Source: an uncultured Collinsella sp. (GTDB lineage Bacteria; Actinomycetota; Coriobacteriia; Coriobacteriales; Coriobacteriaceae). From it: a DNA stretch of 33,896 bases. The notes below the pieces were generated by a model. The model was not told the DNA's origin, made no database searches, and was given only the letters and a program-made list of their open reading frames with translations. The position numbers were made by a program, and so were the translations under genes. The DNA is taken from NCBI GenBank assembly GCA_900542965.1, contig UQPY01000022.1, forward strand, positions 1 to 33,896, in the 5' to 3' direction. Within the stretch, counting starts at the first letter, position 1; every line of letters begins with the position of its first letter. Shown here in pieces: positions 6,969-14,404 of this stretch.

Positions 6969-7880
6969 TTAAGCACGTGCTGTCTGGGCGATGCCGGCCT
7001 TGGCATTTGCGCGTTTGCCGGCGAGTTCGCAAAAAATCGCGCCGCCGATGATAAGTGCGGCTCCCATTAGGCGGATTGGTGTTATGGCTTCGCCTAAAAG
7101 GACGGCGGAGAATACAACGGCCGAAAGCGGCTCGAGGTAGCCGACGACCGCGACGGTCTGGACGGGCAGCTTGGCGACGGCACTAAAGTAGAGCAGGCAA
7201 CCGATGCCAGTGTTGACGACGCCGAGCATGGCGACGGCGCGCCAATCAATACCGGCGGCGACGCCGGCGGACAGGAATAAGGGAGCGCCCTGCGTGATGA
7301 GCGTAAGGACCAGCGCGGTCACAAAGGCGGCGCTCACCTGGAGCGTGGAGTTCTCGAGGCCTTCGATGTGTGGCGCACCCTTGCTAGCGATGACCATCAG
7401 CGCATAGCAAAATGCCGAGGCGATGCCGCAGGCGATACCCGCAATGGGCATATTGCCGCCTAGACCTTGTGCTGCAATGAGAAAAGCACCGCAAGCAACG
7501 GCGATAAAGCCGGCGATTTTGCCACCGGTCAGCTTTTCGCCAAAGATGAGCGGGGAAAGGGCCATAACGATGATGGGGCCGCAGTAATACAGCAGCGAGG
7601 ATATGCCGACGCCGATCGTCTGGTAGGCGCGGAACAGAAAAATCCAGCTGGCGCCCAGTGCGGCTCCCGAGAGGAGGAGGGCTGCGGCTTCGCGGGGGCG
7701 AGATGGCGCCTGCAACTTATGGCGTTGCGTAGTGACGAGTATGACAACGAGTGAGAGCGCGCCCAAAAACGTGCGCAAGAGCACGATATCGGAACTCGGC
7801 AGCGCGATGGCAGCGGCGATGATGCCGTTGGAGCCAAACAATAGCAATGCTGCTAGGTACGTAAACAGTCCGTTGTTCAT
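6969..7880 (-). CDS. EamA/DMT-family transporter
   Basis: A 303-residue membrane protein of the drug/metabolite transporter superfamily with ten predicted helices arranged as two EamA repeats. The first ends near LIFGEKLTGGKIAGFIAVACG, the second near VLLGEAITPIRLMGAALIIGG, both carrying the family's GE.....G..LI signature. Such proteins export amino acids, nucleosides or other small metabolites; the substrate is not readable here. GAGGAG lies about 10 bases ahead of the ATG at 7880. The gene is divergent from a LysR regulator with a LysR-type dyad between them, so it is probably the regulator's target. Confidence 0.85.
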   Translation of the reverse strand: MNNGLFTYLAALLLFGSNGIIAAAIALPSSDIVLLRTFLGALSLVVILVTTQRHKLQAPSRPREAAALLLSGAALGASWIFLFRAYQTIGVGISSLLYYCGPIIVMALSPLIFGEKLTGGKIAGFIAVACGAFLIAAQGLGGNMPIAGIACGIASAFCYALMVIASKGAPHIEGLENSTLQVSAAFVTALVLTLITQGAPLFLSAGVAAGIDWRAVAMLGVVNTGIGCLLYFSAVAKLPVQTVAVVGYLEPLSAVVFSAVLLGEAITPIRLMGAALIIGGAIFCELAGKRANAKAGIAQTARA

Positions 7881-7909
7881 GCACTGACATCTCCTCTATA
7901 TCCGAGCAT

Positions 7910-7926
7910 GTTCACTATGGGTGAAC
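7910..7926. promoter_or_regulatory. LysR-type operator between eamA and lysR
   Basis: GTTCAC (7910-7915), TATGG, GTGAAC (7921-7926) is a perfect 6-bp dyad. It contains the T-N11-A spacing (T7912 to A7924) typical of LysR boxes and lies in the shared 118-base intergenic gap. Confidence 0.6.
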
Positions 7927-7947
7927 TGGCTTTAGAAGAAAAGCGAA

Positions 7948-7953
7948 TATAAT
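7948..7953 (+). promoter_or_regulatory. -10 element of the lysR gene
   Basis: A consensus TATAAT lies 46 bases ahead of the GTG start. The -35 position (7925-7930) is poor and abuts the operator at 7910-7926, as expected for an autoregulated LysR promoter. Confidence 0.55.
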
Positions 7954-7998
7954 GCATGGATGACATGACAAATACTCATGCAATGGTGGGGACGTGCT

Positions 7999-8856
7999 GT
8001 GGAGACCAATATCCAAAAGATGCAAGTGCTGCTCGAGACGGTACGTGCCGGCAGCTTTACGCGTGCTGCAGAGCGGCTGAACTATTCGCAGTCGGGCGTG
8101 AGCCGCATGGTGGGCGACCTTGAGGCCGACTGGGGCTTTAAAGTGCTCGATAGAAGCCGCGAGGGCGTGGTGCTTTCTGCCGACGGGCGGCAGGTCATGC
8201 CGGCGGTCGAGGCGTTATGCGAAGAGTTTGGCCGCCTGCAGCGACGCGTGGACGAGATGCGAGGGCTCATGCGTGGCAAGATCTGTATCGGTACGTTTTC
8301 GAGTGTGGCGACCCATGTGCTGCCGCCGGTGATCGCGCGGTTTCGCGCCGATCATCCGGACGTCGATTACGAGCTGTTGATGGGTGATTACTCCGAGATA
8401 GAGCAATGGGTGGCGGAAGGCCGCTGCGACCTGGGCTTTATTCCGCGTGAGCCACGCGGCGCCGGCATGGCGTCGCGGCCGTTGGTGCAAGACGAGCTGA
8501 TGGCCGTGGTGCCAGCGGACTCCTCGCTTGCCACCGCGGAGGTCGTTTCCCTTGCCGATTTGGCCAACGAGCAGTTTATTCTGCTGGAACGCGGTGGCGA
8601 CGACGAGATTACGCCGCTGTTTCGCCGCGCGGGCCTGACGGTGCGCTCAAAACTGTCGACCTGGGATGACTATGCGATTATGGCCATGGTCGAGGACGGT
8701 CTGGGCGTGAGCATTCTTCCGGCGCTCATCTTGCGCCGCTGCCAGTTCGATATTGCCGTGCGCCCGCTCGAGGGACATCCTCATCGCCAGATTAATGCCA
8801 TATATCGCACGGCTGACGTTTCTCTTGCGGCGGCTCGTTTCCTTGAATATCTCTAA
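7999..8856 (+). CDS. LysR-family transcriptional regulator, divergent from eamA
   Basis: A 285-residue LysR-type regulator. The N-terminal winged helix has the typical ETVRAGSFTRAAERLNYSQS and VSRMVGDLE pattern in the first 45 residues. The effector-binding domain begins near GKICIGTFSSVATHVLPPVI and contains the usual MVEDGLGVSILPA near the end. An ATG at 7978 is in frame but has no ribosome site; the GTG at 7999 has GGGGA six bases upstream and gives the expected short N-terminus (METNIQKMQVLLETV). It probably controls the divergent EamA exporter and itself through the dyad at 7910-7926. The effector is unknown. Confidence 0.88.
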   Translation: METNIQKMQVLLETVRAGSFTRAAERLNYSQSGVSRMVGDLEADWGFKVLDRSREGVVLSADGRQVMPAVEALCEEFGRLQRRVDEMRGLMRGKICIGTFSSVATHVLPPVIARFRADHPDVDYELLMGDYSEIEQWVAEGRCDLGFIPREPRGAGMASRPLVQDELMAVVPADSSLATAEVVSLADLANEQFILLERGGDDEITPLFRRAGLTVRSKLSTWDDYAIMAMVEDGLGVSILPALILRRCQFDIAVRPLEGHPHRQINAIYRTADVSLAAARFLEYL

Positions 8857-8915
8857 AAGCGCGTACCTGTTGTCCACTTTGGGACAATTCTCGGGGCTCG
8901 GTACATTTTCTTATG

Positions 8916-9000
8916 AAATTGAACTTTCGGATAATGCGTCGCGCTATACTGCTGCCTAAATTGAACTCAGGTTCAATTCGTGTTCAGTAAATTGAACTTT
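8916..9000 (+). promoter_or_regulatory. Array of TTGAAC half-sites and promoter of the HTH-AlaA gene
   Basis: AAATTGAACTTT occurs twice (8916-8927 and 8989-9000). Between them ATTGAAC-TCAG-GTTCAAT (8960-8977) is a perfect 7-bp dyad. A -10 element TATACT lies at 8945-8950, with the first TTGAAC acting as a possible -35 although the spacing is long (20). Four half-sites bracket the transcription start, the layout of a repressor operator, probably for the gene's own HTH domain. Confidence 0.65.
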
Positions 9001-9018
9001 GCCAGCAAGGAGGTTCTA

Positions 9019-10539
9019 GTGGCCCAAGAGACGTTTAGCGATCGCCTGCGACAGACTATGTCCGATCGCGACGTTCGCCAGTCGGACGTAATCCGCGCAT
9101 CGGAGATGCTCGGCAAAAAACTCGGCAAGAGTCAGATGAGCCAATATGTGAGCGGCAAGACGATTCCGCGGCGCGATGTGGCAGAGCTGCTCGCCCGCAT
9201 TTTGGAGGTCGATGTTACCTGGCTGCTTGCCGGTGACGCCGACCAAGGTGAGACCCCTCCGTCCCGTAAAGTTGCCAAATCCGAACCTAGTCCCTCAGCT
9301 CAAATTCCAAGGAGCGCCACCATGCGTACTTTTTCTAAATCCACCAAGCTCGATAACGTCCTGTATGACGTGCGCGGTCCCGTCGTCGACGAGGCTGCCC
9401 GTATGGAGGACGAGGGTGAGCGCATCCTCAAGCTCAATATCGGCAATCCGGCGCCCTTCGGTTTCCGTACGCCCGACGAGGTCATCAAGGACATGCGCCA
9501 GCAGCTGCCCGACTGCGAAGGCTATTCCAACTCGCGCGGCCTGTTCTCTGCGCGCAAGGCGATTATGCAGTACTCGCAGATCAAGGGCCTGCCCAATGTT
9601 CAGATGGAGCACATCTACACGGGCAACGGCGTGTCCGAACTTATTCAGCTTTCGATGAACGCGCTGCTCGACAATGGCGACGAGATTCTGATCCCCAGCC
9701 CCGACTATCCGCTCTGGACGGCGTGCGCGACCCTTGCCGGCGGCCATCCTGTGCACTATCTGTGCGACGAGCAGGCCGATTGGTATCCCGACCCGGAGGA
9801 TATGGAGTCCAAGATCACGAGCGCGACCAAGGCCCTCGTCATCATCAACCCCAACAACCCCACGGGCTCCGTCTATCCGCGCGAGGTGCTCGAGGGCATC
9901 GTCGAGGTTGCACGCAGGCATCAGCTCATGATCTTTGCCGATGAGATCTACGACCGCCTGTGCATGGACGGCTACGAGCACGTCTCGATTGCCTCGCTCG
10001 CTCCCGACCTGCCCTGCGTCACCTTTAGCGGCCTGTCCAAGTCGCACATGATTGCGGGCTATCGTATTGGCTGGATGGTGCTTTCGGGCAACCAGCGCTG
10101 CATGAGCGACTTCATCATGGGCATCAACATGCTCTCCAACATGCGCCTGTGCTCCAACGTGCCGGCTCAGTCGATCGTCCAGACGGCGCTTGGCGGCCAT
10201 CAGTCGGTTAACGACTATATCCGCCCGGGCGGTCGTGTCTACGAGCAGCGCAACTTTGTGTATGAGGCGCTCAACAAGATCGACGGCATCTCGGTGGTCA
10301 AGCCGCGCGCGGCGTTCTATATCTTCCCCAAGATGGATGTTAAAAAGTTCAACATCACCGATGACGAGCAGTTTGCCCTCGACCTGCTGCACGAGAAGAA
10401 GATCCTCATCACGCGCGGCGGCGGCTTTAACTGGGGCGAGCCCGACCACTTCCGCATCGTGTACCTGCCGCGCATGGAAGTACTCAAAGAGTCCCTCGAA
10501 GACCTCGCCGACTTCTTCGACCATTATCGTCAGGCGTAA
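9019..10539 (+). CDS. alaA: XRE-type HTH domain fused to AlaA alanine aminotransferase
   Basis: A 506-residue fusion. Residues 1-75 form an XRE/Cro-like helix-turn-helix (FSDRLRQTM, QSDVIRASEMLG, SQMSQYVSGKTIPRRDV, LEVDVTWLLAG). A 25-residue Pro/Ser-rich linker follows. Residues 102-506 are a complete fold-type I aminotransferase, almost collinear with E. coli AlaA as I recall it, with the same 405-residue length and the PLP lysine at AlaA position 240 (SGLSKSH), plus GNPAPFGF, PDYPLWTA, NPNNPTG and ADEIYDRL. The reaction is glutamate + pyruvate to alanine + 2-oxoglutarate. The full-length start is a GTG at 9019 with AAGGAGG upstream. An ATG at 9322, exactly where AlaA begins, has its own AAGGAG seven bases upstream, so a free aminotransferase may also be made. 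The promoter holds TTGAAC repeats suggesting autoregulation. No stop or frameshift separates the parts. Confidence 0.92.
   Translation: MAQETFSDRLRQTMSDRDVRQSDVIRASEMLGKKLGKSQMSQYVSGKTIPRRDVAELLARILEVDVTWLLAGDADQGETPPSRKVAKSEPSPSAQIPRSATMRTFSKSTKLDNVLYDVRGPVVDEAARMEDEGERILKLNIGNPAPFGFRTPDEVIKDMRQQLPDCEGYSNSRGLFSARKAIMQYSQIKGLPNVQMEHIYTGNGVSELIQLSMNALLDNGDEILIPSPDYPLWTACATLAGGHPVHYLCDEQADWYPDPEDMESKITSATKALVIINPNNPTGSVYPREVLEGIVEVARRHQLMIFADEIYDRLCMDGYEHVSIASLAPDLPCVTFSGLSKSHMIAGYRIGWMVLSGNQRCMSDFIMGINMLSNMRLCSNVPAQSIVQTALGGHQSVNDYIRPGGRVYEQRNFVYEALNKIDGISVVKPRAAFYIFPKMDVKKFNITDDEQFALDLLHEKKILITRGGGFNWGEPDHFRIVYLPRMEVLKESLEDLADFFDHYRQA
9309..9324 (+). promoter_or_regulatory. Internal ribosome site for separate AlaA synthesis
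   Basis: AAGGAG (9309-9314), a 7-base spacer and ATG (9322-9324) lie in frame inside the fusion at the exact AlaA N-terminus. It looks like the original start signal of a stand-alone alaA that later joined an upstream HTH gene, or like a working second start. Confidence 0.6.
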
Positions 10540-10560
10540 CGGCAAAGGTAGCCTGTAATG

Positions 10561-10598
10561 AAACGGTCGGCCCGCAACGGATGCGGGCCGACCGTTTT
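10561..10598 (+). terminator. Rho-independent terminator of the HTH-alaA gene
   Basis: AAACGGTCGGCCCGC (10561-10575) pairs perfectly with GCGGGCCGACCGTTT (10583-10597), 7-base loop, then T. Confidence 0.9.
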
Positions 10599-10667
10599 CT
10601 GTCTAAGCCCGTGCTGTTAGCGCTTGTCTCGTTGAGCGGGCGAGGTTCGCGTGTGAGCGGTAAGTTC

Positions 10668-10684
10668 TATTCCAAAATGGAATA
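10668..10684. promoter_or_regulatory. LysR-type palindrome upstream of the PTS operon promoter
   Basis: TATTCCA (10668-10674), AAA, TGGAATA (10678-10684) is a perfect 7-bp dyad that includes a T-N11-A box. It ends 19 bases before the -35 element, the usual place for an activating LysR protein. The LysR encoded at 15971-16894 is the nearest candidate. Confidence 0.6.
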
Positions 10685-10703
10685 CAGTGGGCTTAAGCTG
10701 GAA

Positions 10704-10733
10704 TTGATGTCCGGGTACCTGCTTTTCTAGAAT
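10704..10733 (+). promoter_or_regulatory. Promoter of the amidohydrolase-ceramidase-PTS operon
   Basis: -35 TTGATG (10704-10709), 18-base spacer, -10 TAGAAT (10728-10733). The start codon follows about 25 bases after the expected transcription start. Confidence 0.6.
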
Positions 10734-10765
10734 GTTTTCAACAAGATGAAAGGCGGTTCCAACCA

Positions 10766-11800
10766 ATGATTATCGATGCAAATTCCTACTGGTTCGACGA
10801 GCACATCTTTCATGACGAGACGCTCTGCGAACAGTTTTTGGCCGAGGTACCCCGCGCCTATGACACCGAAGGCTATCTGACCATGAATTCCGCCGGCAAA
10901 CGACAGATCGTGATCGAGATGCCCGCCGGTTCTCCGGGTCTTAACTACATTGAGGGCGACTACACCCTCGAGAAGCGCTTGGCCGATATGGATGAGGCGG
11001 GGGTCGACAAGGCGATCCTCAAGCTCCCCGGCTGCCACGAGTGGATGTCGCTCGAGATGTGCCGGCGTTTCAACGACGGTATGGCTGCTGACGCGAAGGC
11101 GTCAAATGGCCGTCTGATTCCGCTTGTCGCCGTGCCGCCCTTTGGCACCAAAGCGAATTTGGAGGAGCTCGACCGCAGGCTCGACGATGGTTTTGCGGGC
11201 GTGCAGCTCTGCGCTCACTACGGCAAGCGCTATCTCGACGACCAGGTCTTCTCGAGCTTTTTCGAGCACCTGAACGAACGCCATGTCACCGTTTACGTGC
11301 ACCATGTTCCCGTGCCGGTCGAGAACGAGTCGCTTCTCGCGTACGACAACCTTCGCCGCTCTTATGGCCGCTGCGTCGACCAAACTACGGCGATCGGCCG
11401 AGAGATCTTTGGTGATTTCTTTGAGCGCTATCCCAATATCAAGATGGTTCACTCCATGCTCGGCGGCGCATACTTTGCGTTCAAGGAGATGCTGCTGCCT
11501 CATGGTCCCAAGCGCCCTGATGCTTCTGGCCGTTTTCAGGTCGATACCGAGACCGTTTCCAGGCACCTCGAGAACAACATCTATTTCGACATGTCCCATG
11601 CCCAGCCTTGGGGCAAGACACTCCTCGCCTGCGCGGTTGACGTGCTGGGTGCAGACCATATTGTTTTTGGCACGAGCTATCCCGTCAAACGCGAGTGGCT
11701 CACCGAGGGTGTCGCCTGCGTTCGCGCTGCAAATCTGAGCGATACAGACAGCGACCTTGTGCTTGGCGGTACGGCGCAGCAACTGTACGGTGTCGAGTGA
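10766..11800 (+). CDS. Amidohydrolase-related protein (ACMSD-like) without the usual metal ligands
   Basis: A 344-residue TIM-barrel protein resembling amidohydrolase family 2 (PF04909; ACMSD and gamma-resorcylate decarboxylase relatives). The fold is supported by the MDEAGVDKAILK segment, GFAGVQLCAHYGKRYLDD, VYVHHVPVP, MVHSMLGG and the C-terminal GADHIVFGTSYP. However, the N-terminal metal motif DxHxH reads DANSY here, and the late GSDYP motif with its catalytic Asp reads GTSYP. Both His and the Asp are therefore missing, and it is unlikely to work as a standard zinc or manganese hydrolase. It could be a metal-free hydrolase, as known for some superfamily lactonases, or a non-catalytic partner. 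It is the first gene of an operon with two ceramidase-fold proteins and a PTS permease; the gap to the next gene is 26 bases. Confidence 0.75.
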   Translation: MIIDANSYWFDEHIFHDETLCEQFLAEVPRAYDTEGYLTMNSAGKRQIVIEMPAGSPGLNYIEGDYTLEKRLADMDEAGVDKAILKLPGCHEWMSLEMCRRFNDGMAADAKASNGRLIPLVAVPPFGTKANLEELDRRLDDGFAGVQLCAHYGKRYLDDQVFSSFFEHLNERHVTVYVHHVPVPVENESLLAYDNLRRSYGRCVDQTTAIGREIFGDFFERYPNIKMVHSMLGGAYFAFKEMLLPHGPKRPDASGRFQVDTETVSRHLENNIYFDMSHAQPWGKTLLACAVDVLGADHIVFGTSYPVKREWLTEGVACVRAANLSDTDSDLVLGGTAQQLYGVE

Positions 11801-11826
11801 GCGGCAATCAGAGGGGAGTATCTGCC

Positions 11827-13074
11827 ATGGGCGAAGGAGAGATGAGGGCTGGGGCCGCTCGTGTTGCCATCGATCTTGGGGACGTGTTGCCGTTCGACGG
11901 TTTCGACGAACTCCGTCATGAGGTCTTCGCCCGTGCCCTTATCATCGAGGGGACGGGGCGACGCGCCTGCGTCCTTTCGCTTGAGGTCACCTCGATCGCT
12001 CCGGCTCTACTCGCCGATCTGCGTGAGGTTGTTGAGGATGCCGCCAATTGCAGCGGTGCTTATTCTTGGGTGGTTCCTACCCACACGTTTTCCATGCCTC
12101 ACGTTCGCACTCCCGGGCATCTTGCCGATGCTGCTGCCCGCGATCGCAACGAGCGCTATCGCGCAGCGCTCGTCGCTGCCGCCCGCACGGCTGTCGAGCG
12201 CGCTGTTGCGGGCATTCACTCTGCCACGCTCGCCACTGTGGAGGGCGAATGCCCCGTGAACGTTAATCGCGACATTGAGACGCCTGCCGGCTGGTGGTTG
12301 GGCTCGAATCCCAGGGGGTTTGCCGACCACACGATGCCCGTACTCGCCATAAGGGATGCCGGGGGCGAGTATGTTGCCGTGCTCGCGACGGCGGACGTTC
12401 AGTCCTCCGTGCTCGACGGGTCGCGCGACTCCGAGGGGAGGCGCATGGCGAGCGGAGACCTCTTTGGTTTTGCCGCCATGTCACTCGAGCGCGAGCTGGG
12501 CGGCGTTGCCCTGTTGCTGCCAGGCGCCGCGGGCGACCAAGGTCCGGCGGAGCGCGCCATGAACGTCATGTTCGATGCGGCCGGCGTTAAGCAGACGGTC
12601 GATGCCCATGAGGACGGATACCGCATGCTGCACCAGCAGGGGCAGGCCTTGGGCAATGCTTTGATCGAAGCCGCTCGCATGGCGCGTGAGGATGACGCTA
12701 CCGGCATCGATGCCCGCACGGTCGACGTTCTCCTGCCCGCTCAGACACGCGCCGATTTTCACTCTTTGGCTCCGCACCGAACGTATGAGTTTCATGCCGC
12801 TGGCGAGCAGCGCACGAGGGTCTATCTGCTCCGGCTGGGAAACGTCGAGCTTGTCGGCGTACAACCCGAGGTCTCGAGTGCATTCGGCGCCACTGTGCGC
12901 GCCGCCCGGTCCGGCTCTGTGTTCTTTGCCACGCTCGTCAACGGCGGACAGAAGTACCTACCGGCTCCCGACGCGTACGAAAAAATCACCTATGAGGCTA
13001 TGAACTCCGGTTTTGCCGCCGGATCCCATGAGCGCCTCGTCGAAATCATCATTGCCGCCTTGAATGCGGCGTGA
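11827..13074 (+). CDS. Neutral ceramidase-like protein A, probable altered active site
   Basis: A 415-residue protein that resembles the N-terminal catalytic domain of neutral/alkaline ceramidases (PF04734) but is divergent. The opening MRAGAARVAIDL is typical of the family. Compared with its neighbour at 13093, the HxH zinc motif is THTF (His86, second His replaced by Phe), the third zinc His is replaced by Gln192 (ADVQSS against WAVHSA), and the GDxS nucleophile region reads GAAGDQGP. The later QPEVSSAFG segment keeps the Glu. There is no signal peptide, so it stays in the cytoplasm, unlike secreted ceramidases. AGGGGAG precedes the ATG by 8 bases; an ATG at 11842 is an alternative. It may be an inactive partner of protein B or act on a different bond. 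Function unknown. Confidence 0.6.
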   Translation: MGEGEMRAGAARVAIDLGDVLPFDGFDELRHEVFARALIIEGTGRRACVLSLEVTSIAPALLADLREVVEDAANCSGAYSWVVPTHTFSMPHVRTPGHLADAAARDRNERYRAALVAAARTAVERAVAGIHSATLATVEGECPVNVNRDIETPAGWWLGSNPRGFADHTMPVLAIRDAGGEYVAVLATADVQSSVLDGSRDSEGRRMASGDLFGFAAMSLERELGGVALLLPGAAGDQGPAERAMNVMFDAAGVKQTVDAHEDGYRMLHQQGQALGNALIEAARMAREDDATGIDARTVDVLLPAQTRADFHSLAPHRTYEFHAAGEQRTRVYLLRLGNVELVGVQPEVSSAFGATVRAARSGSVFFATLVNGGQKYLPAPDAYEKITYEAMNSGFAAGSHERLVEIIIAALNAA

Positions 13075-13092
13075 CACAGAAGGAGAACGTGC

Positions 13093-14211
13093 ATGAACAT
13101 TGGACACGCGCGCCGCAAAATTACCCCACAGGGCGACATCTACCTGATTGGCTACCGCAATCTTCCCAACCGTCTTGAACCTGCGACGGGCGTCCATGAT
13201 GACGTCTTCGCCAACGCCATCCTCTTCCAGCAAGGCGAACGTGAAGTGTTTCTTTTTAATGCCGATGTCCTCGAGTTCGAGGAAAGCATGGCCGAGGAAG
13301 TCAAGACAATGCTCGCCGAGCGCTATGGAATCGACCGTGACTGCGTTTTGCTCTCGGCGACGCACGACCATACTTCAATCGTCGCTTACCACCGCAGCTG
13401 GTGGACGGGAAAATTCGACGAGAACTACTACCGCTGGTTCCTCGATACCATTTGCCAATGCTTTGAGGAGTGCCGCGCCAACGCACAGCCCGCGATTTGT
13501 CGCTTGGGCAAGCAGGTCATCACCGGTTTCTACGACAACCGCATCATCCCAGGTGAACTCGCCGACAATGAGGTCATTGTCGTATCGTTCTTCGATACCG
13601 AAGGCAAGCCATTTGCGGGCTTTGTGAACTGGGCGGTGCATTCCGCTTGCGTCGGACCCGACTGCACGGAGCTCACGAGCGAACTCGCCGGTCTTACCGG
13701 CAAAAAGCTCGCTCAGAGTCTTGGTTACTATCCGGCCATGGTCGTCGGTGCTGCTGGCGACTGTAGCGACCGCAATTTTCGCCAGGGACGCGGCATTCCC
13801 GAGGTCGAGCGCGTTTCGACCGGTCTTGCCGAGGCGATTTCCCAGATCAAGCTCGATCGCGAGGTCGTTCTCGACCGCATCGAGCCTCAGACGTTCTATC
13901 ACACCGTTGCCCATGACGACTTTTCGCTCACGCTTAAGTGTGCCGTCATCAGTTTGGGCGGCCTGCATCTCTTTGTGTTCCCGAGTGAGCTCGGCAGCGA
14001 CCTGGGTATTCGCATGAAGCGCGAATGCCCGGTCGAGGGAATAGTTTGCGGTTACACCAACGGCTATTTCGAGTATTTCCTTCCGGCACGCGAGTACGGC
14101 CTCTCCTTTGAGACCGAGCGTACTCAGATTCCCCAGGGCGAACCGGAACGTCTGTGTGACAAGTTCTGCCAGACGACGAGACTTCTCGGCGCAGCAGATT
14201 CGCGTCTGTAG
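13093..14211 (+). CDS. Neutral ceramidase-like protein B, intact zinc site
   Basis: A 372-residue protein of the neutral/alkaline ceramidase N-terminal family (PF04734). The expected motifs are all present: SATHDHTS (His91, His93), NWAVHSAC (His183), GAAGDCSDRN (Ser225 as possible nucleophile), FPSELGSDLG (Glu299) and TNGYFEYFLPAREYG (Tyr near 325-328). By homology it is a zinc amidase. It lacks a signal peptide and the C-terminal domain of true ceramidases, so the substrate is probably a small cytoplasmic N-acyl or related compound rather than a sphingolipid. It is translated 18 bases after protein A, with AAGGAGA before the ATG, and is followed by the PTS permease, so the imported sugar or a derivative is the best substrate guess (inference). 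Confidence 0.7.
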   Translation: MNIGHARRKITPQGDIYLIGYRNLPNRLEPATGVHDDVFANAILFQQGEREVFLFNADVLEFEESMAEEVKTMLAERYGIDRDCVLLSATHDHTSIVAYHRSWWTGKFDENYYRWFLDTICQCFEECRANAQPAICRLGKQVITGFYDNRIIPGELADNEVIVVSFFDTEGKPFAGFVNWAVHSACVGPDCTELTSELAGLTGKKLAQSLGYYPAMVVGAAGDCSDRNFRQGRGIPEVERVSTGLAEAISQIKLDREVVLDRIEPQTFYHTVAHDDFSLTLKCAVISLGGLHLFVFPSELGSDLGIRMKRECPVEGIVCGYTNGYFEYFLPAREYGLSFETERTQIPQGEPERLCDKFCQTTRLLGAADSRL

Positions 14212-14224
14212 ACCTGATTGCGTG

Positions 14225-14253
14225 ACATGGGCCAATGAGGCTCCCTGCCATGT
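14225..14253 (+). promoter_or_regulatory. Small inverted repeat in the 193-base gap before the PTS gene
   Basis: ACATGG (14225-14230) and CCATGT (14248-14253) can form a 6-bp hairpin. The rest of the gap (14254-14400) shows no gene. It might be a processing or attenuation site that sets different expression of the PTS gene within the operon. Confidence 0.25.
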
Positions 14254-14404
14254 GATCGGCATCTTCCATCTTCTCTGCCGTTTCCCATCCCGGGCGTACG
14301 TGCGTCCGCGGATTACAAAGGGGGAAGCGGGTTCCTTGCCCTCCCACGTCGACTACGGAGGCCTGAAATCGATGCTATACCCCGCTCTGAAAAAGGAGAA
14401 TTCC

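Noticed and set aside
9295..10545. Long open frame on the minus strand opposite alaA (416 codons)
   Set aside because: Antisense shadow of a highly conserved aminotransferase; no start signal and no family resemblance.
14108..14404. N-terminal extension of the PTS protein to an upstream ATG at 14108
   Set aside because: It would overlap the ceramidase-like gene by about 100 bases, adds unrelated Arg/Cys-rich sequence and bypasses a good ribosome site at 14405.
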